Shown here in pieces: positions 41,896-50,857 of a stretch of 64,000 nucleotides of DNA (positions are counted from its first letter, which is position 1; every line of letters starts with the position of its first letter). Position numbers and translations under genes: made by a program. This DNA comes from Myxococcus dinghuensis (GTDB lineage: Bacteria; Myxococcota; Myxococcia; Myxococcales; Myxococcaceae): the NCBI RefSeq assembly GCF_024198235.1, contig NZ_JAKCFB010000005.1, positions 124,001-188,000 on the forward strand. Direction: 5' to 3'. Under the pieces are notes generated by a model. That model searched no databases and was not told the origin of the DNA. It saw only the letters and a program-made list of their open reading frames with translations.

Positions 41896-42201
41896 GCCGC
41901 GGGCCGCGCGCGGCACGGGGGGCCCCGCACATCCGGAGACGCCCCGGGCCTCGTCTCGACCCGCACGTGACAGCAGGCGGCCGGGCTCCGAAGGTATCCT
42001 CCAGGCCCTCGCGCCACGGAGGGCGTTGCCGGGTGGGCCTCGGGCGTGAAATGGTGAACACCCTCCCCCGCTCCCAGCATCCTCGATGACCGTCGACGCC
42101 CCGGGGCCGTTCCGACTCCACGGCCCGCTTCGCCCCTGCCCATCACTCCGAGTGAATGGGCTCCTCCCCGCTCCCAACCACACGGACTGGAGGTTGGCGC
42201 C
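41896..42201. other. Intergenic region, no features seen
   Basis: This 306-base stretch before the membrane glycosyltransferase contains short GC-rich inverted repeats near 41895-41930 that might end the upstream transcript. No gene or clear promoter was found. Confidence 0.4.
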
Positions 42202-43458
42202 GTGACGTCCTCATCCCAATCGGCCGCCGCGCTGGATGACGCGGCGAGTCCCTCCGACCTCATGAACTCGAAGTGGGCGCGGTGGCTGTGGTGGCTGGTG
42301 ATGGCGGTGTTGCTGGTGGCCGCCGTCGCGGTGGGCCAGCACCCCCGCCGGGGCGTGGACTTCCGCGTCTACCTCACCGCCGCGGAGCGCTTCCTGGAGG
42401 GCACCGACCTCTACCGCCTCTCCGACGGCACCATGCCGTTCAAGTACGCGCCCATCACCGCGCCGCTCTTCCTGCCCTTCAGCTTCCTGCCCGCGCGGCT
42501 CGCGGTGGCGCTGTGGAACGTGGGCTCCATCCTCGCGCTGGCCGCGGTGGCCCGCCTCACGCGCCGCGAGCAGCACGGCCCCGGCGAGGCCGCGTCCTGG
42601 GACTGGGGACCGCCGCTGGCCACCATCGCGCTGCTGCCCGCCTTCACCTTCGAGCTGTTCTACGGCCAGGTCGACGTCGTGATGCTGCTGCTCGTGGTCG
42701 TCGCGGCGCTCGGCGCCGAGCGTGGCCAGGTGTGGCGTCCCGGCGCAGCGTTCGCCATCGCCTTCCTCCTCAAGCCCCCCGCGGCGCTCGTCGGCCTCTT
42801 CTTCCTGTGGCGCCGGCACTGGCGCGTCCTCGGCGCCACCGCCGTGTTCGGCGTGCTGCTCACCCTGCCGACACTCGCCCGTTACGGTTGGGCGGGCACG
42901 CTCACCCAGTTCCACCTGTGGAGCGAGACGCTCGCCCGCACCACGCCGCCCTGGGTGCTGGCCGGCAACGCGCAGGGGCTCCCCTCGCTGCTGATGTCGC
43001 TCTTCTATCCGAGCACCGTCATCCCGCCCTCCTCCGCCATCACCCTGGCGCAGGGGGTCGCCATCGTCCTGTTCCTCGCGGCCGTGGTGTGGGCGCGCCC
43101 CGGCCCCGCGGACCTGCTCGCCGTCTGTTGCCTGGGCGTGACGCTCCTGTCACCGCTGGCCTGGCGCGCCAACTTCGTGCTCGCGTGGCCGCTGGTGCGG
43201 GCCGCCACGGAGGGGCGCTACCGCCCCAACCTCGCGCTCGTCGGGATGATCGCGCTGGTGGGGACGCTCATCTCCGACACGGGCCTGGGCGAGCTGTCGC
43301 GCGACGCGCTGCTGGCGAGGCCCTTCGCGCTCGCGTACGGCGCGCTGTTGATCGCCATGTTGTGGCAGGTCCGGCGCGCGGGTGCGCCTCGCGCGGTGAC
43401 GCCGGGTGGAGTCCTCGCCCGTCTGCCACGCACCCTGCGTGGCGTCCGAGCGCCGTGA
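42202..43458 (+). CDS. GT87/DUF2029-type membrane mannosyltransferase
   Basis: A 418-residue integral membrane protein with about ten helices. The first extracytoplasmic loop contains GVDFRVYLTAAERFLEGTDL (the D-F/Y acidic motif) and then PFKYAPITAPLFLPFSFLP, which matches the GT87 pattern xxYxPxxxxxxxPxxxLP. FELFYGQVDVVMLLLVVVA is the third family element. GT87 enzymes move mannose from polyprenyl-phosphate-mannose to lipids or glycans. GTG 42202 has CTGGAGG about 10 bases upstream. Confidence 0.87.
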   Translation: MTSSSQSAAALDDAASPSDLMNSKWARWLWWLVMAVLLVAAVAVGQHPRRGVDFRVYLTAAERFLEGTDLYRLSDGTMPFKYAPITAPLFLPFSFLPARLAVALWNVGSILALAAVARLTRREQHGPGEAASWDWGPPLATIALLPAFTFELFYGQVDVVMLLLVVVAALGAERGQVWRPGAAFAIAFLLKPPAALVGLFFLWRRHWRVLGATAVFGVLLTLPTLARYGWAGTLTQFHLWSETLARTTPPWVLAGNAQGLPSLLMSLFYPSTVIPPSSAITLAQGVAIVLFLAAVVWARPGPADLLAVCCLGVTLLSPLAWRANFVLAWPLVRAATEGRYRPNLALVGMIALVGTLISDTGLGELSRDALLARPFALAYGALLIAMLWQVRRAGAPRAVTPGGVLARLPRTLRGVRAP

Positions 43459-43540
43459 CAGTTCCGTCATCCGGCTGGCCTCGAAGTGTCACGGGGGCAG
43501 AACACCCCTGAGACATGGCGTCGCTATATGCGGCCCAGCC

Positions 43541-44317
43541 ATGTTCGAAACGTTCGACAGCGCCACCGATGTCAGCTCGGCGCGGCGGTTCGCGCTCTCC
43601 ACCACGGCCTCGGTCGGGGTGTTCGTCCTCATCGGCGTCGCGGTCGTCTCCGCTGCGGGCAAGGTCCGCGAGGTCATCCAGGAGAAGAAGGGGACGGATG
43701 TGGTCTTCCGTCCGCCCCCGCCTCCCGTGGTCGAGGTGAAGCCACCTCCGCCTCCGCCGCCCCCTCCCCCCAAGCCGAAGCTGGCGCCCAAGGCCGCGCC
43801 GCCCGCCATCGCCAACACGCCGCCGCCCGCGGCGCCCGTGGTGACGCCGGCGCCCATCGTCGCGCCGTCCACGGTGCCGCTCGACAAGCCGCCCGAGGCG
43901 GAGCGGGAGACGGTGGCCGCCGCGCCCATCGCCGTGGGTGGCACGGGCTCGCTGGTCCCCGGCGGCGTGGTGGGTGGCACGGGCGCGGGTGAGGGCCTGG
44001 CCGGCGGCGGTGGTGGCCGCGCGGCGCCCATCAACCTCCCGGAGTCGGCCACGCCTCCCGAGCCGCTCGAGTCCAACCTCATCCCCGACTATCCCGCTGA
44101 CGCGCGCTCCAAGGGATTGGAGGGCATGGTCATCCTCAAGGGTGTCGTCGAGGTGGATGGTCGCGTCACGCAGCTCAAGGTCATGCGTGGCGACGAGCCC
44201 TTCGCCAGCGCGGCGCTCACGGCCGTGAAGTCCTGGCGCTTCAAGCCCGCCGTCGTCGAGGGCCGGCCCACCGCCGTGTTCCGCATCTTCAAGGTTCCGT
44301 TCCGTCTCAAGTCGTAG
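43541..44317 (+). CDS. tonB: Energy transducer TonB
   Basis: A 258-residue TonB. One N-terminal anchor (STTASVGVFVLIGVAVVS), then a proline-rich spacer (PPPPPPPPPPKPK) crossing the periplasm, a Gly-rich stretch, and a TonB_C domain (YPADARSKGLEGMVILKGVV, SWRFKPAVVEGRPTAV). It carries proton-motive force from ExbBD to outer-membrane receptors. ATG 43541 is 11 bases after a CTATAT sequence (43524-43529), so the transcript may be short-leadered. First gene of tonB-exbB-exbD-exbD-receptor. Confidence 0.92.
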   Translation: MFETFDSATDVSSARRFALSTTASVGVFVLIGVAVVSAAGKVREVIQEKKGTDVVFRPPPPPVVEVKPPPPPPPPPPKPKLAPKAAPPAIANTPPPAAPVVTPAPIVAPSTVPLDKPPEAERETVAAAPIAVGGTGSLVPGGVVGGTGAGEGLAGGGGGRAAPINLPESATPPEPLESNLIPDYPADARSKGLEGMVILKGVVEVDGRVTQLKVMRGDEPFASAALTAVKSWRFKPAVVEGRPTAVFRIFKVPFRLKS

Positions 44318-44359
44318 GCCGTTCGTCTCACCTGCCCTGCCCCCCAGGAGCTACTCGTC

Positions 44360-45112
44360 ATGAATTTCAATCTTCGGGACATCTACAGCCACATGGGCGT
44401 CTTCGCCCTGGGCATCGCCTGGACGCTCATCGCCTTCGCGGTCGCGTCGCTGGCGGTGTTCTTCGAGCGACTGTTCGTCTTCTTCCGCTCGCGCAGCGTG
44501 TCCCGCCGCTTCGCCGCGCGCGCCGGGCAGCTGCTCACGCAGCAGCAGCACGAGGAGTTGGTGAAGGAGGCCGAGGCGACCAAGGGCAGCCACCTGGCCG
44601 TCCTGCTCGGCGGTGGCATGAAGACCTTCCTCGCCAAGTCCCGCCAGCCGGCCGGCAAGCTGGGCCCGGTCGAGCTGACGCGCCGCGAGCTGGTGCGCAT
44701 CAACGAGCGCGTCAGCGCCGACGTGCGCCGCGGCATGTCCGTGCTCGCCACGGTGGGCTCGGTGGCGCCGTTCGTCGGTCTGCTCGGCACGGTGGTCGGC
44801 ATCATCGAGGCCTTCTCCGGCATCGCCAAGGAGGGCTCCGGCGGCCTGGGCGCGGTCTCCGCCGGTATTGCGGAGGCGCTCGTCGTCACGGCCCTGGGCC
44901 TGCTCGTCGCCATCCCCGCGGTGCTGATGTTCAACTTCCTGTCCACGCGCGCGGACGCGCTCCAGCTGTCCCTGGACGCGGCCCGCAGCGAGCTGATGGA
45001 CCACCTGGAGGACATGTCATTAGACAAGCGCTCCGGCGTGAACAACGGCGCCGTCGCCACGGGCCCGGAGACGATGGCCCGCCGGGAGGGGCTCGATGTC
45101 CGCCCGGCGTAG
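44360..45112 (+). CDS. exbB: ExbB/TolQ/MotA-type proton channel protein
   Basis: A 250-residue protein with three membrane helices: GVFALGIAWTLIAFAVASLAV, a second in LATVGSVAPFVGLLGTVVGI, and a third in GLLVAIPAVLMFNFL. The GLLGTVVGIIEAFSGIA stretch is the ExbB signature. Forms the pentameric stator with ExbD. Its stop overlaps the start of the first exbD by 17 bases. Confidence 0.93.
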   Translation: MNFNLRDIYSHMGVFALGIAWTLIAFAVASLAVFFERLFVFFRSRSVSRRFAARAGQLLTQQQHEELVKEAEATKGSHLAVLLGGGMKTFLAKSRQPAGKLGPVELTRRELVRINERVSADVRRGMSVLATVGSVAPFVGLLGTVVGIIEAFSGIAKEGSGGLGAVSAGIAEALVVTALGLLVAIPAVLMFNFLSTRADALQLSLDAARSELMDHLEDMSLDKRSGVNNGAVATGPETMARREGLDVRPA

Positions 45113-45503
45113 CAGCCTCACCCCGGAGATGAACGTGACGCCGCTGGTGGACGTGGTGCTCGTCCTCCTCATCATCTTCATGGTCGTCACGCCGCAGATC
45201 GAAGCGGGCGCGGCGGTGGACCTGCCCACCGCGTCGAATCCGGACAAGGAGAACAAGGAGCTGGAGCCCACCACGGTGAGCCTGGCGTCCAACGGGGCGT
45301 TCTACCTGGACCGCAAGGAGTTGAAGAAGGACGCGCTCATCGCGGAGCTCAAGGGCCTGCGCGAGAAGAAGCCGGACTCCCCCGTGGTGCTGAAGGCCGA
45401 CCGGGGCGTCCGCTACTCGGAGGTGCGCAGCCTCTTCAAGAGCATGCAGGACCTGGGCTTCCCCGGCATCAACCTCCAGGTCGTGGACAGGCCGAAGCAC
45501 TAG
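45096..45503 (+). CDS. exbD: ExbD-family protein, first copy
   Basis: A 135-residue protein with the ExbD/TolR membrane helix PLVDVVLVLLIIFMVVTP; the Asp in it (VDVV) is the proton-carrying residue. The periplasmic part ends VLKADRGVRYSEVRSLF. Overlaps exbB. Nearly identical in its helix, at DNA level, to the next gene. Confidence 0.92.
   Translation: MSARRSSLTPEMNVTPLVDVVLVLLIIFMVVTPQIEAGAAVDLPTASNPDKENKELEPTTVSLASNGAFYLDRKELKKDALIAELKGLREKKPDSPVVLKADRGVRYSEVRSLFKSMQDLGFPGINLQVVDRPKH
45138..45190 (+). repeat. 53-bp block identical between the two exbD genes
   Basis: Bases 45138-45190 recur without change at 45567-45619 in the second exbD gene. The block encodes the membrane helix. Flanking bases differ at scattered positions. 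Since other parts of the two genes are far apart, the block suggests recent gene conversion or strong codon-level constraint. Confidence 0.75.
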
Positions 45504-45512
45504 GAGCGCGCC

Positions 45513-45941
45513 ATGGCATTCGACCTCGGAGGCGGAAAGAAGGGGCTCAAGCCCTCGATGAACGTCACGCCGCTGGTGGACGTGGTGCTCGTCCTCCTCA
45601 TCATCTTCATGGTCGTCACCCCGCTGCTCACCAAGCAGATGTGGATGACGGTGCCGGCCAAGAACGACAAGCAGGAGGAGCAGCCGCCACCGCCACCCGA
45701 CGCGCTACCGCCGGTGGTGCTCACGGTGGACAAGGGCGGCGTGCTGCGCATCAACCGGGAGGAAGTGTCGCGCGACCAGGTGGTGGCGCGGCTGCAGCGC
45801 ATGCTCAACGCGCGCCCGGACAAGATCGTCTTCTTCGACGCGGGCGACGACGTGCCCTACGGCGCCGCCATGGAAGTGCTGGACATCGCCCGAGGTGGAA
45901 ACATCACCGTGGGCGTGCTGCCGGACAAGCTCGCGGACTGA
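45513..45941 (+). CDS. exbD: ExbD-family protein, second copy
   Basis: A 142-residue ExbD/TolR protein with the same helix (PLVDVVLVLLIIFMVVTP) and a different, Pro-rich periplasmic spacer (EEQPPPPPDALPP). Two ExbD types beside one ExbB are known in delta-proteobacterial gliding or uptake clusters. The C-terminus (YGAAMEVLDIARGGNITVGV) is standard. Nine bases separate it from the first copy. Confidence 0.92.
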   Translation: MAFDLGGGKKGLKPSMNVTPLVDVVLVLLIIFMVVTPLLTKQMWMTVPAKNDKQEEQPPPPPDALPPVVLTVDKGGVLRINREEVSRDQVVARLQRMLNARPDKIVFFDAGDDVPYGAAMEVLDIARGGNITVGVLPDKLAD

Positions 45942-45952
45942 AGCTGTCGACC

Positions 45953-45990
45953 GGCGGCGGGTCGTGACGCCGAGTTTTCGATCCGCCGCC
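45953..45990 (+). terminator. 12-bp hairpin between exbD and the receptor gene
   Basis: GGCGGCGGGTCG (45953-45964) pairs with CGATCCGCCGCC (45979-45990), one G-T pair, 14-base loop. It begins 12 bases after the second exbD stop and lies 80 bases before the receptor gene; probably a partial terminator or attenuator setting receptor levels. Confidence 0.55.
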
Positions 45991-46070
45991 TCAATCGTCA
46001 CAAGCCATCCATTCCAATGCCATGTGTGTCGCGTTGTTTACGGCGCGACCCGACGGCAAGGAGAGACGTG

Positions 46071-49000
46071 TTGTCTCGCTCAACCTTCCCGCGCGCCTTC
46101 GTGGCTGCGCTCTCACTCATCACCGCGCCCGTGGCACTCGCGACCGCCACGACCGCCGTCGTGTCTCCTCCCTCCGTCCGGCCGACGCAGTCCGTGGCCG
46201 CTTCGCCCCGCACGCAGCTCCTCGCCCAGGTCACTCCCGCGGCGCCCGGCGCCGCGCAGACGCAGCCCTCCCCGGGCGTCGCTCCCGCGAACGCCGCGCA
46301 GATGCAGGACGCCGCGCAGCCCGCGACGGGCGCCTCGCAGATGCAGGACGCCGCGCAGCCCGCGACGGGCACCGCGCAGACGCAGGACGCCGCGCAGCCC
46401 GCGACGGGCGCCGCGCAGACGCAGGACGCCGCGCAGCCCGCGACGGGCGCCGCGCAGATGCAGGACGCCGCGCAGCCCGCGACGGGCACCGCGCAGACGC
46501 AGGACGCGCAGCCGGGCGCCGCGCAGCCCTCCGACGCGCAGCCGACCGCCGACGAGGCCGTGGCGGGTGACGCGGCGGCGGACGACGAGGCGCTGATGGC
46601 CGAGTCCGCCGCGCCGCCCCCGGGCTTCACCGGCATCTTCGGCAAGGTCGTCGACGAGACGAGCAAGGAAGGCCTCATCGAGGCCACCGTGAAGGTCGTC
46701 ACCGGCGCGGACAAGCAGGTGCTCACCGACCTGGACGGCCACTACAAGGTCGCGCTGCCGCCCGGGAAGTACGACCTGCGCGTCTTCTACGACGTCTACC
46801 AGGGCCGCCGCATCACCGGCGTCGTCGTCACCCAGGGCAAGGCCACCCAGCTCGACGTCGCGCTCAGCGCGGACGTGGGCGCCGTGCAGGAGGTCGTCGT
46901 CGAGGCCCGCGCGGACCGCCGCGCCGAGGGCGCCCTCCTCCAGGAGCGCAAGAAGGCCGCCGCCGTCTCCGACGCCATCAGCGCGCAGGAGATCTCCCGC
47001 ACCCCGGACTCCAGCGCCTCCGACGCCGTCAAGCGCGTGGTCAGCGCCACCGTCGTCGACGGCCGCTACGTCCTCCTGCGCGGCCTGGGCGGCCGCTACA
47101 GCACCACGCTCCTCAACGGCGCGCTGCTGCCCAGCCCGGAGCCCGACGAGCCCAGCGTCCCGCTCGACCTGTTCCCCACCTCGCTGCTCGCCAACCTCAA
47201 CGTGGTGAAGAGCTACACCGCCGACCTCCCCGGCTCCTTCGGCGGCGGCACGCTCCTCATCGAGACCAACACCTACCCGAGCCAGTTCGAGTTCAAGCCG
47301 CGCATCACCTTCGGCGGCGACACGCAGACCACCGGCCAGGAGCGCAACGCGCAGCGCGGCGGCGGCGCCCTCGAGTTCCTCGGCTTCCCGGGCGGCAGCC
47401 GCAAGCTGCCGGACGCCATCCCCACCGACCACGCGCTCGGCAACGGCAGCGAGTCCCCCGCCGAGCTGGAGTCGCAGTGGGAGAGCTTCCCCAACGTGTG
47501 GAAGGCGCGGCAGAAGACGGCGCTGCCCAACATGGGCCTGAGCGCGTCGCTCGGTGACACGCTGCGCTTCGGCAACCAGCGCCTGGGCTACCTGGCCACC
47601 GTCAACTACGGCCACAAGGAGTCCGTGCAGGACACGCGCTACACCAAGGCCGCGTTCGACCTGGACGGCACCTTCACCACGTACGACGACGCCCGCGCGA
47701 AGCTGGGCGTGGAGACGGCCAACCTCAGCGGCCTGGCCAGCGTGGGCTACCAGCTGGACCGAGACAACGAGCTGACCGTCTTCAGCCTCTTCACGCGCGG
47801 CACCGACACGCGCACCACCACCAGCAGCGGCACGGACATGCTGCGCGGCGACCTCTACGAGGGCAGCCGCCTCCAGTTCATCGTCCGCCAGCTCTCCTTC
47901 AACCAGGTGCGCGGCTTCCACCGTCTGGGGCTGCTCGGCGACGCGGAGGTGGACTGGCAGGCCAACCTCTCCCGCGTGGACCGCGACGAGCCGGACACGC
48001 GCGACACCCTCTACAGCGACAGCCTGGGCTCCCCCGCCGGCGCCGTCTCCTTCCCCAACCAGGCCAACAGCGGCGAGCGCTTCTTCGCCGAGCTGGGTGA
48101 GACGTCCACGGGCGGCAGCGTCAACGTCACCGTCCCCTTCACCGACGTGCGCCTCAAGCTGGGCGGCCTGACGCAGTTCTCCTTCCGCGACTTCCGCGCC
48201 CGCCGCTTCCGCTTCGGCATCCAGCCGGGCCGCGAGGTGGACCGCTTCCTGCCCCCCGAGCAGCTGTTCAGCGCGGACCTGCTCGGCAACGGCATGCGCG
48301 TCACGGAGAGCACCCGCCCGGACTCGGACGCGTACGACGCGTCGCTCAGCGTGTACGCGGGCTACGCGACGGCGGACGTCACGCCCACCGAGCAGCTTCG
48401 CCTGGTGGGTGGCATCCGCCTGGAAGGCTCCACCCAGGACCTGACCGCCATCAACCAGTTCACCGGCACCGAGCAGGCCCGCAACAAGGTGGACTACCTG
48501 GACTGGCTGCCCACCTTCAACGCCATCTACGCGCTCACGCCGACCGTCAACCTGCGCGCGGGCTACAGCTACACGCTGGCGCGGCCCACCTTCCGCGAGC
48601 TGGCGCCCTTCACCTTCTACGACTTCGTGCGCCGCCGGAACATCTCCGGCAACCCGGACCTGAAGCAGACGCGCATCCACAACGCGGACGCCCGCGTGGA
48701 GTGGTTCGTGGGCGACAACGAGGTGCTCGCCGCCAGCGCCTTCTACAAGCGCTTCGAGAACCCCATCGAGCGCGTCATCAACTCCGCGGGCGCCGGCGAC
48801 ATGAACTTCGAGAACACGCCCGCCGCGAACACCTACGGCGTGGAGCTGGAGGCGCGCACGTCGCTGGGCCGCATCACCCCCGCGCTCCAGCCGGTGCGCT
48901 TGGGCGCCAACCTCACCCTCATCGAGTCCAGCATCGACCTGGGCAACGTGCAGGGCCTGCAGACCAACGCCAGCCGCCCGCTCCAGGGCCAGTCGCCCTA

Positions 49001-49301
49001 CGTGGTCAACGTCAACGTCGGCTACGAGCGCCCGCAGAGCGGCACCGAGGTCGCGCTGCTCTACAACGTGTACGGCCGGCGCATCAGCGAGGTGGGCACC
49101 GACAACCTGCCCGACGTCTACGAGCAGCCGTTCCACCGCGTGGACATCGCCGTCACCCAGCAACTGGGCCGCGCCACGCAGCTCAAGCTCACCGCCTCCA
49201 ACATCCTCGATTCGAAGGTCACCCTCCAGCAGGGCGACGTCACGCTCCTCCAGTACCGGCCGGGTATCGCGTTCTCCGCGGCGCTCGGCCTCTCCCTGTA
49301 G
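46071..49301 (+). CDS. TonB-dependent outer-membrane receptor with repeat-rich N-terminus
   Basis: A 1076-residue receptor. Signal peptide (FPRAFVAALSLITAPVALATA), a low-complexity segment of 13-residue repeats (about 78-147), and a carboxypeptidase-regulatory-like domain (FTGIFGKVVDETSKEGLIEA). These are followed by the plug (VVSATVVDGRYVLLRGLGGR) and a 22-strand barrel ending in Leu (AALGLSL), as needed for outer-membrane assembly. This is the Oar-like layout. TTG 46071 has AAGGAG with a 7-base gap; GTG 46068 is the alternative. With tonB-exbB-exbD-exbD upstream and a lipoprotein downstream it forms an energised uptake or surface system; substrate unknown. Confidence 0.88.
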   Translation: MSRSTFPRAFVAALSLITAPVALATATTAVVSPPSVRPTQSVAASPRTQLLAQVTPAAPGAAQTQPSPGVAPANAAQMQDAAQPATGASQMQDAAQPATGTAQTQDAAQPATGAAQTQDAAQPATGAAQMQDAAQPATGTAQTQDAQPGAAQPSDAQPTADEAVAGDAAADDEALMAESAAPPPGFTGIFGKVVDETSKEGLIEATVKVVTGADKQVLTDLDGHYKVALPPGKYDLRVFYDVYQGRRITGVVVTQGKATQLDVALSADVGAVQEVVVEARADRRAEGALLQERKKAAAVSDAISAQEISRTPDSSASDAVKRVVSATVVDGRYVLLRGLGGRYSTTLLNGALLPSPEPDEPSVPLDLFPTSLLANLNVVKSYTADLPGSFGGGTLLIETNTYPSQFEFKPRITFGGDTQTTGQERNAQRGGGALEFLGFPGGSRKLPDAIPTDHALGNGSESPAELESQWESFPNVWKARQKTALPNMGLSASLGDTLRFGNQRLGYLATVNYGHKESVQDTRYTKAAFDLDGTFTTYDDARAKLGVETANLSGLASVGYQLDRDNELTVFSLFTRGTDTRTTTSSGTDMLRGDLYEGSRLQFIVRQLSFNQVRGFHRLGLLGDAEVDWQANLSRVDRDEPDTRDTLYSDSLGSPAGAVSFPNQANSGERFFAELGETSTGGSVNVTVPFTDVRLKLGGLTQFSFRDFRARRFRFGIQPGREVDRFLPPEQLFSADLLGNGMRVTESTRPDSDAYDASLSVYAGYATADVTPTEQLRLVGGIRLEGSTQDLTAINQFTGTEQARNKVDYLDWLPTFNAIYALTPTVNLRAGYSYTLARPTFRELAPFTFYDFVRRRNISGNPDLKQTRIHNADARVEWFVGDNEVLAASAFYKRFENPIERVINSAGAGDMNFENTPAANTYGVELEARTSLGRITPALQPVRLGANLTLIESSIDLGNVQGLQTNASRPLQGQSPYVVNVNVGYERPQSGTEVALLYNVYGRRISEVGTDNLPDVYEQPFHRVDIAVTQQLGRATQLKLTASNILDSKVTLQQGDVTLLQYRPGIAFSAALGLSL
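46302..46511 (+). repeat. 39-bp tandem repeat within the receptor gene
   Basis: Five full 39-base units and one partial unit (46302-46496, then to 46511) encode [MT]QDAAQPATG[AT][AS]Q. Because 39 is a multiple of three, unit gain or loss keeps the frame. The units differ at few positions, which favours recombination or slippage. Confidence 0.9.
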
Positions 49302-49334
49302 TCGTCAGTGCCTCTCTCGAAAGGAAGTCTCTCC

Positions 49335-50714
49335 ATGAAGCGCCTGCTTGCCTCCCTCCTGACCCTGTCCGCCCTCTCCCTGGGGTTCGGCTGCGGCGAC
49401 GATGATGACAAGCCGACCCCGGTCGATCCCGGCCCCACCGACCCGGAGGGCGAGAAGATCACCGTCAGCGAGAACATCACGGCCGACACCACCTGGAAGG
49501 CGGGGAACACGTACACGCTGACGAAGTACATCTTCGTGGAGCGCGGCACGCTCACCATCGAGGCGGGCGCCACCGTCCTGGGTGACCAGGGCAGCGCGCT
49601 CATCATCACCCGCAACGCGAAGATCAACGCCGTGGGCACCGCGCAGAAGCCCATCGTCTTCACGTCGTCGCGCGCCGTGGGCTCCCGCGAGTCCGGCAAC
49701 TGGGGCGGCGTGGTGCTGCTCGGCCGGGCCCGCATCAACGTCTCCGGCGGCGAGACGACCATCGAGGGCTTCTTCGCCTCGAGCGGCAACGACCTGACCA
49801 AGTACGGCGGCAGCGACGACACCCACAACTGCGGCACGCTGAAGTACGCGCGCATCGAGTTCGCGGGCTACGAGCTGGCCCCGAACAACGAGCTGAACGG
49901 CCTGACCACGGGCGCGTGCGGCAGCACCACGAACATCGACTACGTGCAGGTGCACAAGGGCCTGGACGACGGCATCGAGATGTTCGGCGGCACCGCGCCG
50001 CTCACGCACATCCTCATCACCCAGGCGGACGACGACGGCCTGGACTACGACCAGGGCTACAGCGGCAAGGTGCAGTTCCTCATCGTGCAGCAGAGCGCGG
50101 CCGTGGGTGACCGTGGCATCGAGGCGTCCAGCCACAAGACGACCGCCACGCAGGAGCCCATCAGCATCCCTGAGATCTGGAACGCGACGTTCATCGGCTC
50201 CAACGCGAACCCGGGCGGCAACCCCTCGCAGGAGGGCCTGGTGTTCAACACGGGCGCCGGCGGCAAGCTGCGCAACATCATCGTCGCCTACTTCAAGGAC
50301 CAGGCGGTGGACGTGGACGGCACCGCCTCCGCGGCGCTCTTCAACGAGCCGGGTGACTCGCGCCTGGCCATCCGCAACACCTTCTTCTGGGACAACGCGA
50401 ACCTGACGGACACCATCCCCTTCGCGCCGAACCCGAAGGTGGAGAACGGCGTCACCACCGACCCGGACGTCAGCAAGTTCAACGAGGCGGAGAAGATCAT
50501 CGTCGCCGCCAACGGCGTGAAGGTCGTGGACCCGCAGCTGACGGACGCGCTGAACCTGCTCGCGCCCAACTTCATGCCGAAGACGGGCTCCCCGGCGCTG
50601 AACCCGGACAACGCGGCCACGCCTCCGGCGGGCTTCGACACCACCGCCCGCTTCGTGGGCGCGGTGGGCACCACCAACTGGCTGGCCGGCTGGACGGCCT
50701 TCCCGGAGAACTAG
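49335..50714 (+). CDS. Beta-helix-like lipoprotein linked to the receptor
   Basis: A 459-residue lipoprotein (lipobox LGFGC, then acidic GDDDDKPTP). The body has right-handed-beta-helix character: GTLTIEAGATVLGDQGSALI, NWGGVVLLGRARINV, IEMFGGTAPLTHILITQADD. Two CG-type cysteines (HNCGTLKY, GACGSTT) may form a disulfide. Similar proteins occur beside TonB receptors in other Gram-negatives and are thought to bind the substrate at the surface. ATG 49335 has AAGGAAG. It lies 33 bases after the receptor and is followed by a strong terminator. Confidence 0.82.
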   Translation: MKRLLASLLTLSALSLGFGCGDDDDKPTPVDPGPTDPEGEKITVSENITADTTWKAGNTYTLTKYIFVERGTLTIEAGATVLGDQGSALIITRNAKINAVGTAQKPIVFTSSRAVGSRESGNWGGVVLLGRARINVSGGETTIEGFFASSGNDLTKYGGSDDTHNCGTLKYARIEFAGYELAPNNELNGLTTGACGSTTNIDYVQVHKGLDDGIEMFGGTAPLTHILITQADDDGLDYDQGYSGKVQFLIVQQSAAVGDRGIEASSHKTTATQEPISIPEIWNATFIGSNANPGGNPSQEGLVFNTGAGGKLRNIIVAYFKDQAVDVDGTASAALFNEPGDSRLAIRNTFFWDNANLTDTIPFAPNPKVENGVTTDPDVSKFNEAEKIIVAANGVKVVDPQLTDALNLLAPNFMPKTGSPALNPDNAATPPAGFDTTARFVGAVGTTNWLAGWTAFPEN

Positions 50715-50738
50715 TCCGACACGGACGTGGATGAAGAA

Positions 50739-50774
50739 CCGGTGCTCCGCGAAGCTGCCCACGCGGAGCACCGG
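50739..50774 (+). terminator. Perfect 13-bp terminator hairpin after the receptor operon
   Basis: CCGGTGCTCCGCG (50739-50751) and CGCGGAGCACCGG (50762-50774) form a perfect stem with a 10-base loop. A second smaller stem CCGCG/CGCGG followed by TTTTT lies at about 50826-50847. Together they likely end transcription from the receptor side. Confidence 0.7.
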
Positions 50775-50857
50775 CACCGTGGGCCCGGTCGCGGGCCTCT
50801 TCCGGAGGGGGGCTCCGGGGAGGCCCCGCGTCCGGGCCGCGGTTTTTCCGGGGGGCC

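Noticed and set aside
46302-46511. Tandem repeats considered as a CRISPR array
   Set aside because: Units are contiguous 39-mers with no unique spacers, in frame in a coding region, and no cas genes are in the window.
46113-49163. Very long open frame antisense to the TonB receptor (about 1000 codons)
   Set aside because: Low-complexity Ala/Val/Arg/Gly content, no domain, no signal; it follows from high GC at third positions of the true gene.
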